This document shows positions 5,846-13,995 of a stretch of DNA of 15,482 nucleotides, piece after piece; position 1 is the first letter of the stretch; each line of letters opens with the position of its first letter. The stretch comes from Bacillota bacterium. GTDB taxonomy: Bacteria; Bacillota; Sulfobacillia; Sulfobacillales; Sulfobacillaceae. The stretch is taken from positions 1-15,482 of the forward strand of contig JAKADI010000003.1 in the NCBI GenBank assembly GCA_021820675.1, in the 5' to 3' direction. The position numbers and the translations under genes are program-made. Under the pieces are notes generated by a model that was not told the DNA's origin, did no database searches, and worked only from the letters and a program-made list of their open reading frames with translations.

Positions 5846-8200
5846 ATGAATTTGGATGCTACCGAAACCCAGCCTTTGGGCAAGGCCATAAAGCGCAAGG
5901 AGGATCCACGGTTTATCCGTGGACAAGGGCGATATTTGGACGACATTGTCTTGCCCAAGATGCTGTATATGGCGATGGTTCGAAGTCCTTATGCGCACGC
6001 CCGGATTAAATCGATTCGCGTCGAGGATGCGTATCTTGTGGAAGGGGTTAAGGCCGTTCTCACCGGTGAGGATTTGGCGTCGATGAATTTGGCATGGATG
6101 CCGACTTTGGCGGGAGACCAGCAAATGGTATTGGCGACGGGGAAAGTGTTATTACAATACCAGGAGGTGGCGGCCATTGTCGCCGAAACCCGTGAATCCG
6201 CAGAGGATGCAGCTTCCAAGGTTCAAGTAGAGTATGAGCCCTTGACCCCCGTCATGGATCCCTTTTTTGCTTTGAGTGCAGAGGCACCGGTATTGCGAGA
6301 GGATCGCGAGCAGAAAAACAACCATATTTTCCACTGGGAAGTGGGTGATCACGAAGAGACAGACGCAGCATTGGCGGCGTCGGCTATTGTGGTCAAAGAA
6401 CAAATTCGAATGCCCCGCGTCCATCCGGCCCCGCTTGAACCTTGCGGGTGTGTTGCCGATTATCAGAAATCCACGGGCAAACTGATATGGTATGTCACGT
6501 CCCAGGCGCCACATGCGCACCGCACCGTGTTATCCATGGTATCCGGACTGCCGGAGCATATGATCCACGTCATTTCCCCAGATATTGGCGGAGGGTTTGG
6601 CAATAAAGTGCCCGTGTATCCCGGATATGTCTGCGCGGTCGTCATGTCGATGCAATTGGGCCGGCCGGTCAAATGGGTGGAAACCCGGACGGAAAACGTC
6701 GCCACGACGAATTTTGCCCGCGATTACCATATGACGGCGGAGATAGGGGCCACCGAAGATGGCCGGGTGACGGCATTAAAAGTGAGCACCATTGCTGACC
6801 ATGGCGCTTTTGACGCGGCAGCGGACCCTTCCAAATTTCCTGCGGGCCTGTTTTCCATTGTCACGGGCTCATACCGGTTTCCTGTGGCTTTTGCCGAAGT
6901 CGATGGGGTTTACACCAACAAGGCTCCCGGTGGTGTGGCCTACCGCTGTTCTTTCCGGGTCACTGAGGCGTCGTTCTTAATTGAACGGGTGATGAACACC
7001 TTGGCTTATCGGCTCAATCTTGATCCTGTCGAATTGCGGCGCCGCAATTTTATCGGAGTGGACGATTTTCCGTATCAATCGCCTTTGGGATGGACGTATG
7101 ACAGTGGAGATTACGAAAAAACCTTGAATACGGCGCTGGACATGATCGATTATCGGGGGCTTCGAAGCGAGCAGCAGAAGCGCCGGGAACAAGGAGAACT
7201 GGTCGGCATAGGCGTCTCCACTTTCACCGAAATCGTGGGGGCGGGTCCAAGCCACACGTTTGATATTCTGGGCATTAAAATGTTCGATAGTTGTGAAATT
7301 CGGATCCATCCCACAGGTAAGGCTATTGCCCGCTTAGGCGCGCGTCACCAGGGCCAGGGACACGAAACCACATTTGCCCAACTTATTGCGCAAGAACTGG
7401 GATTATCCGCAGCGGATGTGTTAATCGAAGAAGGCGACACGGATACCGCTCCCTATGGATTGGGAACCTATGCGAGTCGTAGTACGCCCACTGCTGGGGG
7501 GGCTGCGGCACTAGCGGCGAGGCGGGTACGAAACAAAGCGCAACAGATTGCGGCCCACTTGCTCGAAGTTTCCCCGGAAGACGTACAATGGGACGGATCC
7601 CGCTTTTCCGCGAAAGGGTTGAGTTCTCGCAATGTGAGTATGGCAGACGTCGCTCTCGCGGCCTATACGAATTTGCCCAAAGGCATGGAGCCTGGCCTTG
7701 AGGCCACCTATTATTATGACCCGCCCAATCTCACTTTTCCCAACGGAGCTTATATTGCGGTCGTATCCATTGACCGGGAGACAGGCCAGGTACATGTGGA
7801 GCGGTTTGTCGCCGTGGATGATTGCGGTACGGTTATCAACCCCATGGTGGTGGATGGACAAATTCATGGGGGATTGACGGAAGGGTTTGGCATTGCCTTC
7901 ATGCAAGAAATTGCCTTTGATGCCGATGGCAACAATCTTGCCCCAAATTTTATGGACTATTTGGTGCCAACGGCTGTGGAAACACCGCGCTGGGAAACTG
8001 GCCGTACTGTCACCCCTTCCCCCCATCATCCTATTGGCGCGAAAGGGGTTGGGGAATCGCCCAATGTGGGATCGCCAGCGGCATTTGTCAATGCCGTCGT
8101 TGATGCCTTGTCGCCGTATGGCGTGACCAATCTCGAAATTCCGCTATTCCCTTGGAAAATCTGGGAGGTATTGAAACAACACGGTTTGACAGAGTCATAG
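5846..8200 (+). CDS. coxL: Form I CO dehydrogenase large (Mo/Cu) subunit
   Basis: This is the catalytic subunit, which oxidises CO with water to CO2 at a molybdenum centre joined to copper. It has 784 residues, close to the family's usual 800 or so. The form I signature AYRCSFR is intact, with the copper-binding cysteine C368. Other landmarks are GGGFGNKVPVYPG and QGQGHETTFAQLIAQELG for binding the molybdopterin cytosine dinucleotide cofactor, the Ser/Thr-rich YASRSTPTAGGAA, and GAKGVGESPNVGSP with the catalytic glutamate E737. Form II enzymes lack the C-S-F-R motif, so CO as substrate is well supported. The reading frame is open back to 5765, but that region encodes the end of coxS; ATG 5846, preceded by a GAGGGAGGGGGG stretch ending 9 bases upstream, gives the normal N-terminus (PLGKAIKRKEDPRFIRGQGRY). 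It follows coxS by 5 bases. Nothing suggests loss of function. Confidence 0.97.
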   Translation: MNLDATETQPLGKAIKRKEDPRFIRGQGRYLDDIVLPKMLYMAMVRSPYAHARIKSIRVEDAYLVEGVKAVLTGEDLASMNLAWMPTLAGDQQMVLATGKVLLQYQEVAAIVAETRESAEDAASKVQVEYEPLTPVMDPFFALSAEAPVLREDREQKNNHIFHWEVGDHEETDAALAASAIVVKEQIRMPRVHPAPLEPCGCVADYQKSTGKLIWYVTSQAPHAHRTVLSMVSGLPEHMIHVISPDIGGGFGNKVPVYPGYVCAVVMSMQLGRPVKWVETRTENVATTNFARDYHMTAEIGATEDGRVTALKVSTIADHGAFDAAADPSKFPAGLFSIVTGSYRFPVAFAEVDGVYTNKAPGGVAYRCSFRVTEASFLIERVMNTLAYRLNLDPVELRRRNFIGVDDFPYQSPLGWTYDSGDYEKTLNTALDMIDYRGLRSEQQKRREQGELVGIGVSTFTEIVGAGPSHTFDILGIKMFDSCEIRIHPTGKAIARLGARHQGQGHETTFAQLIAQELGLSAADVLIEEGDTDTAPYGLGTYASRSTPTAGGAAALAARRVRNKAQQIAAHLLEVSPEDVQWDGSRFSAKGLSSRNVSMADVALAAYTNLPKGMEPGLEATYYYDPPNLTFPNGAYIAVVSIDRETGQVHVERFVAVDDCGTVINPMVVDGQIHGGLTEGFGIAFMQEIAFDADGNNLAPNFMDYLVPTAVETPRWETGRTVTPSPHHPIGAKGVGESPNVGSPAAFVNAVVDALSPYGVTNLEIPLFPWKIWEVLKQHGLTES

Positions 8201-8218
8201 CGAAGGGGGGCGACGCGA

Positions 8219-9178
8219 ATGGATTCGGTTTTGCAAGAGGCTGCGCGGCGAGATATGAGGGAGGAGCCCTATGTGTTAGTGACGGTGGTACGAACCCGTC
8301 CGCCGACTTCGGCAATCCTCGGAGCACATGCCATTGTGGCCAAAGACGGTGAATTGACAGGGTATGTCGGCGGCGAATGCACACGCCGGATGCTGCTCGA
8401 GGTAGCCGAGGAAGCATTGAGCGACGGACAACCTCGTCTGCTGTTGTTATCTCCGCATCCCGAAGATGACGCCTCCTTTCATGACGAGGATGATAGTCTT
8501 TTGATCAGACCGATGACCTGTCATTCTGGCGGAACGGTAGAACTCTTTGTGGAACCGCACCTCGCGAACCCTGTGTTATTCGTGATTGGCGATTCGCCCG
8601 TGGCCCGATATGTGATCCAATTGGCCTCGCACCTGAGTTTTCGCGTCGAGTCCGCGGCGTTAAAACCGGATGATGACTGGGAGACCCTTAAGCAACACAT
8701 CAAACACGTAAGCCAGGACGGCGGTTTTGCTGTCCTGGCAACCATGGGGCAATATGACGACTGGGCCATCGACGTACTGCAGGAAGCTCCCTTATCGTAC
8801 TTGGGCGTCGTGGCCTCTTCCCGGCGGGGGCAGTTGCTGCAAGAACGGTTCTTACAAGGGCGCACCCCTGATGACGGCTGTGTTGTCTCGGTTCCGGCCG
8901 GGTTAGATTTGCATTCGCGTATTCCTCAGGAAATTGCCGTGAGCATTGTCGCCGAGATTATACAAGTGCGGCGGCAGGCCAAAACCCGGCCCTCTAGGCC
9001 CCATGGCAATGGGGATCGTTCGACCGTCGTCGACCCGGTCTGTCATATGACGGTGAATCTGGCCGAGACCCCTTACCGGGCCCTTTTTGGCGACAAAGAA
9101 TGGGGATTTTGTGCCGACTCTTGTCGGAATGCGTTTTTACAAGAACCTGAACGGTATGTTCAAGAGGAGGAGGCATAA
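8219..9178 (+). CDS. CoxI/XdhC-family maturation factor fused to a YHS domain
   Basis: This 319-residue protein has an XdhC/CoxI N-terminal domain at about 15-100. Its family cysteine C54 lies in YVGGECTRRM, which corresponds to the GGSC of CoxI/CoxF. A Rossmann-like XdhC C-terminal domain follows at about 115-250 (VLFVIGDSPVARYV, then ATMGQYDDWAI and GVVASSRRG). A YHS domain closes the chain at about 270-315 with C275 (DPVCHM), C298 and C302 (FCADSC). Family members help insert or sulfurate the molybdenum cofactor of the CO dehydrogenase/xanthine dehydrogenase family. YHS domains are small metal-binding modules also found in copper and heavy-metal proteins, so a role in bringing copper to the Mo/Cu centre is an attractive inference, not a known fact. 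The linker (about 250-268) is Arg/Pro-rich. The ATG at 8219 lies 18 bases after coxL behind a G-rich ribosome site. It could correspond to coxF or coxI; I leave the symbol open. Confidence 0.9.
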   Translation: MDSVLQEAARRDMREEPYVLVTVVRTRPPTSAILGAHAIVAKDGELTGYVGGECTRRMLLEVAEEALSDGQPRLLLLSPHPEDDASFHDEDDSLLIRPMTCHSGGTVELFVEPHLANPVLFVIGDSPVARYVIQLASHLSFRVESAALKPDDDWETLKQHIKHVSQDGGFAVLATMGQYDDWAIDVLQEAPLSYLGVVASSRRGQLLQERFLQGRTPDDGCVVSVPAGLDLHSRIPQEIAVSIVAEIIQVRRQAKTRPSRPHGNGDRSTVVDPVCHMTVNLAETPYRALFGDKEWGFCADSCRNAFLQEPERYVQEEEA

Positions 9179-9182
9179 ACGG

Positions 9183-9635
9183 ATGAAAACTTATCAAGGC
9201 GTGGTGATGATGGATGCGCCGGTCAGTGTGGTGTGGGACTTCGTGAAAAATCCGAGCACGATCGGCCTCTGTATGCCTGACGTTATCGACTGCCAAGTGC
9301 TTGATGACCATCATTTGCATGCCAAGATTCGGGTCGCAGTGGGTCCGGTCCGCGCGGTTTTTGATATGAACGCTGCGGTTGAGGTATTGCCCGAGCCCTA
9401 TCAAGCCCGGTTGGATGCGCAAGGCGGGGGCATGGGCAGCGGTTTTCATCTCGTTAGTACCATGACCGTTAGTGAAGAGCCGGATGGGGCGGCCTTGAAC
9501 TGGGTGGCGGATGTGAGTGTGAGTGGACCCTTAGCCACCTTAGGAGGACGGATTTTGGATAATCAGGTGAAAAAAATTACCGAACAGGTGTTTGAGAATA
9601 TCCGGCAAGGCGTAGCCGCTCAGCTCGCGGAGTAA
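9183..9635 (+). CDS. coxG: CoxG, SRPBCC-fold CO dehydrogenase accessory protein
   Basis: This 150-residue CoxG-family protein has the START/SRPBCC fold. The beginning YQGVVMMDAPVSVVWDFVKNP and the later MGSGFHLVSTMTVSEE and GPLATLGGRILDNQVKKITEQVF segments follow the family pattern; the C-terminal amphipathic helix ends at QLAE. In other CO oxidisers CoxG has been tied to anchoring the enzyme at the cytoplasmic membrane or handling quinone; that is family knowledge, not visible here. There is no C-terminal membrane-spanning extension, which longer homologues sometimes have. The frame is open back to 9087, but ATG 9183 is right because AGGAGGAGG (9165-9173) lies 9 bases upstream and the fold begins there. 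It starts 4 bases after the preceding gene. Confidence 0.92.
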   Translation: MKTYQGVVMMDAPVSVVWDFVKNPSTIGLCMPDVIDCQVLDDHHLHAKIRVAVGPVRAVFDMNAAVEVLPEPYQARLDAQGGGMGSGFHLVSTMTVSEEPDGAALNWVADVSVSGPLATLGGRILDNQVKKITEQVFENIRQGVAAQLAE

Positions 9636-9656
9636 GTCACCTCAAGGAGAGTGCTC

Positions 9657-10508
9657 GTGGACACATGCGACAGCTGGAGCCAACAGCTAAATCAAGCAGG
9701 ATATGTGGCGGATGATATACTGGCCGCGGTCTGTTATGCCGTGGACCGATTACGCCGTCCCTTGTTAGTTGAAGGACCTGCTGGTGTGGGTAAAACCTTT
9801 TTGGCAAAGGCATTAGCCCAATGTCTTAATAAGCCGCTGGTGCGTTTGCAATGCTACGAAGGGCTTGATGCATCCCAAGCGCTTTACGACTGGAATTATG
9901 CCAAGCAACTGTTGGCGGCACATAGTGCCGGGACAGGAAGTTCCGTAGACGATCTTTATGGTGAAGGGTATTTACTTGAACGTCCACTGCTCAAGGCCAT
10001 TCGACTCCGGCCCTCACCCGTGTTGCTCATTGATGAAGTCGAACGGGCTGACGAGGAATTTGAAGCGCTGTTATTGGAACTTCTGGGAGAATTTCAAATT
10101 ACGATTCCTGAAATCGGGACTATTGCCGCACAGGAACCGCCATGGGTTCTTTTGACCTCTAATCGCAGCCGGGATTTATCTGACGCGTTGAGACGGCGGT
10201 GTCTTTACCTATGGCTTGATTACCCGACTCCGGAACGGGAATTGGAGATTATTCACCGGCACGTACCACGGTTGTCTTTAGAAGTAGCCCAGCGTGTGGT
10301 TCGAGCGGCGAAGACCTTGCGGGGATGGAATTTGCTCAAACCGCCCGGCCTGGCGGAGTCGATCGACTGGGCAAAGCTGTTGGCGGAATTTGACGGGGAT
10401 GGATACTCGGAAATGACTGTGCGGTGGACTTTATCCAGTGTGCTGAAGACCCAGGATGACTGGGCTCTGGTCGAAAGCCGGGGGATTCGCGCGTTATGGA
10501 CGGAGTAA
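9657..10508 (+). CDS. coxD: CoxD, MoxR-type AAA+ ATPase
   Basis: This is a 283-residue AAA+ ATPase of the MoxR family. CoxD proteins work as chaperone-like motors in building the copper-sulfur part of the CO dehydrogenase active site (family knowledge). Walker A is GPAGVGKT (40-47), Walker B is LLIDEVERAD (123-132), sensor 1 lies in LLTSNRSRDLSDALRRR with the likely arginine finger in its RRR, and a lid helix follows. The insert EGYLLERPLLKAIR is typical of MoxR proteins. The frame also has GTG 9651, but AAGGAGA (9644-9650) touches it; GTG 9657 has the proper 6-base spacing and is chosen. The gene overlaps coxE by 13 bases. The pairing of a MoxR ATPase with a VWA protein is standard for this family. 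Confidence 0.94.
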   Translation: MDTCDSWSQQLNQAGYVADDILAAVCYAVDRLRRPLLVEGPAGVGKTFLAKALAQCLNKPLVRLQCYEGLDASQALYDWNYAKQLLAAHSAGTGSSVDDLYGEGYLLERPLLKAIRLRPSPVLLIDEVERADEEFEALLLELLGEFQITIPEIGTIAAQEPPWVLLTSNRSRDLSDALRRRCLYLWLDYPTPERELEIIHRHVPRLSLEVAQRVVRAAKTLRGWNLLKPPGLAESIDWAKLLAEFDGDGYSEMTVRWTLSSVLKTQDDWALVESRGIRALWTE

Positions 10509-11602
10509 CGGTCGATGATTTTAGTCAAGGCCTTGAACACCAAGTTGGGGAATTTTCCTACTTTTTGCGCCGGCAAGGGTTTTGGCCAACGGTCATGGAG
10601 ACGCAGGCCGCCCTTCAATTGTTTACGCAGATGCCAACCTTCGGAGGAGACGATCTTCTCCGGGTGTGGCGTCCTGTCTTTGCGAAAACGGCGGAACAAT
10701 GGGAAAAATTCCCTGATCTGTTTGATCGTTTCTTCAATTCAGCAGGGCCTCGGTTGAAGGTCCATGAACGGGTGTATAAAACTGCCGCGGCTATCCGGCC
10801 AGCACAAGTCAAGACGCGTGTGTCCGGTGAATCGACCAAGTCACGTTCTGTACTTTTTGCCTATAGTCCTCGCTGGGGAAGCCCGCCGGCTCTTACCCCG
10901 GGAAAGGATGTGCCCTATCATGAGATGAAACGGTGGACACGTGATGTTGTACGCTTTTGGGCATATTCGGGCCGATGGCGGGGAACAAGTTTCCGGGGAC
11001 GTGTTTTGAATTGGCGCAGCACGGTCCATGCCGCTTTCCGGTACGGGGGAGATCCCGTGAGATGGCTTTGGCATCGGCGCCGCAAAAGAAAGGCTCGTAT
11101 TGTGGTGCTGCTGGACGCGTCGGGTTCAATGCAGGCTTATGTATCCTTCTATTTAGGACTTGTGTGGCAATTGATGCGCGAAGGAGCTCGGGTCGAGTGT
11201 TTTCTGTCTAGCAATCAGCTTATCCGGGTGACGCCTTATTTGCGCCGGAGCGGACCTGGAGGCGAACCCGTGGCGGATGCGCAGCAACTGGGTGGAGGAA
11301 CGCGGTTGGGATGGGCTGTTTCCTCGTTAAGGCAGGAGTATGCGCATTTGTTTACTCGGCGGACTACCTTCATTATCGCCTCGGATGGATTTGACACCGG
11401 AGATTTGTGGTTGCTGGCCCAATCGTTTCCCGTCCTCAAGCGTCTGTGCCGGAGCGTGATTTGGTTAAACCCCTTGTTATTGCTGCCGGATTATACCCCC
11501 CAATCGGCTGCATTAAAAATTGTTTTGCCATACTGCTCCGAGCATGTCGGAGTCGCGGACAGTGCATCGTGGATTCGTTATGTCAGATCATTAGTGCAAT
11601 GA
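10496..11602 (+). CDS. coxE: CoxE, VWA-domain partner of CoxD
   Basis: This 368-residue VWA_CoxE-family protein is the usual partner of the MoxR ATPase in maturing the Mo/Cu centre. The N-terminal half (about 1-190) is helical and Arg/Trp-rich. The von Willebrand A domain occupies about 200-365 with a complete MIDAS metal site: D207-A-S-G-S211, T269 in GGGTRLG, and D297 in ASDGFD. It has no signal peptide, so it is cytoplasmic. The ATG at 10496 lies inside the end of coxD; with no strong ribosome site of its own (a GGGGG run lies 11 bases upstream), translation is probably coupled to coxD. It is the last clear gene of the cox operon. An alternative start is not evident. Confidence 0.93.
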   Translation: MDGVTVDDFSQGLEHQVGEFSYFLRRQGFWPTVMETQAALQLFTQMPTFGGDDLLRVWRPVFAKTAEQWEKFPDLFDRFFNSAGPRLKVHERVYKTAAAIRPAQVKTRVSGESTKSRSVLFAYSPRWGSPPALTPGKDVPYHEMKRWTRDVVRFWAYSGRWRGTSFRGRVLNWRSTVHAAFRYGGDPVRWLWHRRRKRKARIVVLLDASGSMQAYVSFYLGLVWQLMREGARVECFLSSNQLIRVTPYLRRSGPGGEPVADAQQLGGGTRLGWAVSSLRQEYAHLFTRRTTFIIASDGFDTGDLWLLAQSFPVLKRLCRSVIWLNPLLLLPDYTPQSAALKIVLPYCSEHVGVADSASWIRYVRSLVQ

Positions 11603-11620
11603 GAACGTAGGGGAGGAACC

Positions 11621-11803
11621 TTGTCCTCGATTCCCGGAGCGAGGCGATTATGGAATGAGAATCGAATAGGGCATAGGTCAAGATATCGTCTTGGGGACCT
11701 TTCTCATGGGATACTGACCTTCCGGTATCCGGACTGTTTAGGCATTGGGGTTCAAGGAACTGTGAGCCTTGGGCAAATTTGTTATCGGCAAGACACTATT
11801 TGA
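11621..11803 (+). CDS. Possible 60-residue ORF after coxE
   Basis: A TTG at 11621 follows GGGAGG (11611-11616) by 4 bases, right after coxE, and opens a 60-codon frame to TGA at 11801-11803. The product begins MSSIPGARRLWNENRIGH and has no membrane segment or motif I recognise. The plausible ribosome site and its position directly behind the operon are the only support. It may be the broken start of a former operon gene, since the following 250 bases have no open frame continuing it. Confidence 0.2.
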   Translation: MSSIPGARRLWNENRIGHRSRYRLGDLSHGILTFRYPDCLGIGVQGTVSLGQICYRQDTI

Positions 11804-11952
11804 TATTGTTCACGGTCATGATTCGGCGCGTGTGGAAAATCCCCACGGCACGCCGATTTCTATTCTCCATGCCCAGGAAAGATTCTGGTTTTCTCAGAAA
11901 TTGCACGCATGGAGGCTTGTTGTGGGATATCATGAAACCACGAACGCATGCT

Positions 11953-12001
11953 GCCCGCTTGACCCCCTCCCGGCTTCGCCGGGGAAGGGGAATGCGCGGG
12001 C
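11953..12001 (+). terminator. GC-rich stem-loop between cox operon and lipoprotein gene
   Basis: CCCGGC-TTC-GCCGGG forms a perfect core hairpin (11969-11983), extended by CCCC/GGGG on either side and by outer arms GCCCGC (11953-11958) and GCGGGC (11996-12001). This is the strongest stem-loop downstream of coxE and could end the operon's transcript. The sequence that follows is AT-rich, with A6 and later T6, but not an immediate T-run, so it is only terminator-like. It might also be a dispersed repeat element. Apart from this and the short frame at 11621, the 11603-12069 gap holds nothing I recognise. Confidence 0.4.
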
Positions 12002-12069
12002 ATTATATTCAAAAAAGTACAAGGGCTATTTTTTAAATCATGCGCTGGCGAGAAAGGAAGGTCAAGGCT

Positions 12070-12918
12070 GTGACAAGGCCGGTAGTGAAGGTCGTGGCCG
12101 TATTCATCAATGTCGCTTTGTTGGCTACAGGGTGTGGTGCGGACCACAGTGGAACCCGGTCCGGTCTTGGACCTGGACCTTCCAAGAGCCGGTCTTCGAA
12201 CGCGGGAGCGCCGGTTTCTCGTTCTCAACCTTCCCGGGTTAACCCTTCAGCCGCGCCGTCCAATCATACATCACCTCCTTCGCGGCCGCAGTCCTCACCG
12301 GCCAGCCCGTCCTTATCGCCACAAAGCCTGACGTTGCCGGTGGCCATAATGACTCCCAGTTTTGGAGGTGGCGCTGCCACCTTTCATTATCCCTCTACCA
12401 TCACTCTCACGGCTCCCGTTCAGTGGGCCTCTCAAATTCAAGCCGTCGGCGCTTTAGGTTTTGTGATCATTACTCCTAAAGGGTGGTCGGGAACGGCTCA
12501 AGAAGGAGCGGATGGTTCCAAATCGGTTGCCCTGTATCCTCCGGGCGGATCGGCTCATTACGGGCCCCGCATTACCCTGCAAACCACGGGAGCATGTGTG
12601 GGATGCGCCTGGTTTGGTGCGGCTCCGTATTTTTCGTGGGTGCGGGAGCATTTTGCCAGGGCGAATTGGGGGACCTATCACGGGCCGGTTATACCCGGAT
12701 TTAAACTAGCTGTCGACTTAAGGGTTTACCGAGCCTCAAATACCCAGGCGGGCTATCACGTTAACGGCGTCGCATATGCACCTTTTATTGCGAACGGCAG
12801 TGGCCATCAGGAGGTTATGTTTCGGCAAGCCCAAACCATATTGCCCCCCGGTGAACATTCCTTAGCGACATTAATTCTCAATAATCTCCTGCCTCAATTG
12901 GAGAATCCCCAGCGTTAA
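12070..12918 (+). CDS. Putative lipoprotein of unknown function
   Basis: This 282-residue exported protein has a short charged start (MTRPVVK), a hydrophobic core and a lipobox LATGC with the lipid-attachment cysteine at C22, so it should be anchored on the outer face of the membrane. Residues about 23-90 are a Ser/Pro-rich, low-complexity linker. The folded part (about 95-282) includes GFVIITPKGWSGTAQEGADGS and a CVGC pair (C176, C179). The GWSG...DGS region faintly recalls DUF4850-type proteins; I cannot confirm this. The frame is open back to ATG 12040, but GTG 12070 has AAAGGAAGG (12053-12061) 8 bases upstream and gives a clean signal peptide. It lies downstream of the cox operon beyond the stem-loop, and a link to CO metabolism is not shown. 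Confidence 0.75.
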   Translation: MTRPVVKVVAVFINVALLATGCGADHSGTRSGLGPGPSKSRSSNAGAPVSRSQPSRVNPSAAPSNHTSPPSRPQSSPASPSLSPQSLTLPVAIMTPSFGGGAATFHYPSTITLTAPVQWASQIQAVGALGFVIITPKGWSGTAQEGADGSKSVALYPPGGSAHYGPRITLQTTGACVGCAWFGAAPYFSWVREHFARANWGTYHGPVIPGFKLAVDLRVYRASNTQAGYHVNGVAYAPFIANGSGHQEVMFRQAQTILPPGEHSLATLILNNLLPQLENPQR

Positions 12919-13239
12919 GCCTGGTTCTTAGCTGCTATTTCCGTAAGGTTGATTGGGACGAGGGCAGAGCAGGCGGTGTGATCCCGTACCACAGTAGCCC
13001 ATCGTCATCAAAAACCTGGAGTACGGATGGCGGGGGACAATTAATGGAGTGCGTTGCTCGATTTCAGCTATGAGGCTCAAAGTCAAAATGGCTTGATTGG
13101 GCGAGACCTATGTCTGGGTCATGATCCGTCTAATCCGGGTCGAGGCGCTCCAATCATTTTTTATAGGCCAAGTCGTTCCCGTGCTGAGGGCCTGGCATTC
13201 CTTGTCGCAAGACTTTGGGGACATTCTCCCGGCGGACTT
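12919..13239. other. Non-coding stretch without recognised content
   Basis: No protein-like frame with a ribosome site, RNA gene or clear hairpin terminator was found here. Short frames on both strands are low in motif content. It may belong to the decayed region that follows. Confidence 0.4.
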
Positions 13240-13806
13240 TCAGCCCGCCGCGTCGCCCCATGACGAGAGCGGCGGCGTGATAGACACGGATCCCGTATTG
13301 CGGTTGATATTTGAACCGTCTAATCTGGGAAGTATAGGCTGGATGCACCTTATCAGGGCCACCTTTTCCCGAAACGCGTGCCGTTCGATCGCCGTCAGCA
13401 TGGCGCGGGAATTAAACGGGTGCGTGACCCGGTTAAATTTGGCACGCACATCCCGGTCATGGATGAACGGCAAGTCTTCGATGACCTTCATGGGTCGCAG
13501 CGAATTGCTTTGCATGATGTCCCGGGCGAATTTTTCGTCCTTATCTTCAAATGCCTGGATAATGTGGCTCTGTTCCTCTACCGAGGTATGGGCAGGCACC
13601 AATGAAGTGTGGGAAAATAGATATTTCAATCGGCTAGCATGCATAGTTAATAGCTCTGTAAACTGGATCGGGTTTGGGCTATGCTGAGCGTGTCGTCCGC
13701 GACGCGGCGGAAGGTCGCCCTCTCCCCGGCCCCGAGCATCTGAAGAGTGGACGTCAGCGTCGGAGAAGACCTTCTCCGCCAAACACCGGCGCAAGCGCGG
13801 TGACAC
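13240..13806 (-). pseudogene. Remnant of a GntR-family regulator (FCD domain piece)
   Basis: A minus-strand frame of 188 codons contains a stretch (about residues 43-101, positions 13504-13680) that reads like the C-terminal half of an FCD ligand-binding domain. NPIQFTELL would correspond to the family's NP-x-L-x-x-LL helix start, and EEQSHIIQAFEDKDEKFARDIM to the E-x-x-x-H-x-x-I-x-A-x-x-x-x-D-x-x-x-A helix, with H81 as the possible metal-binding histidine. The winged-helix DNA-binding domain and first half of FCD are missing: the residues before 43 are Arg/Gly-rich and unlike the family. The 87 residues after the FCD piece are not recognised. No ribosome site supports the ATG. I read this as a truncated, decayed gene. 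It rests on pattern memory, so confidence is limited. Confidence 0.35.
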
Positions 13807-13995
13807 AGAGTACTGGGCTAGACGACATCAGGCGTTTGGCCGCGCCCGAGACCGAGTGCGTCAGTTCAAGAGTCAGTGACGTAGAGCGGCGTGCGGACAA
13901 ACTGCACGCACCGTTCACTGAGGGGCTGACCTCGAAAGCGGGCGGCCTACTCTATCAAAGTGAAAGGCAGGGAGAAATTCGAAGGGGGATAGGAT

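Noticed and set aside
7511..8029. Minus-strand open frame of 172 codons inside coxL
   Set aside because: It is antisense to a highly conserved enzyme gene and shows no domain of its own.
10253..10699. Minus-strand open frame of 148 codons across the coxD/coxE junction
   Set aside because: It is a shadow of two well-supported genes on the other strand.
11769..12242. Plus-strand open frame of 157 codons overlapping the lipoprotein start
   Set aside because: The lipoprotein frame has a better ribosome site and a clean signal peptide; this frame shows no motif.
13097..13687. Plus-strand open frame of 196 codons
   Set aside because: It is antisense to the FCD-like stretch, lacks a ribosome site and is rich in Ser, Arg, Trp and Cys as expected of a shadow frame.
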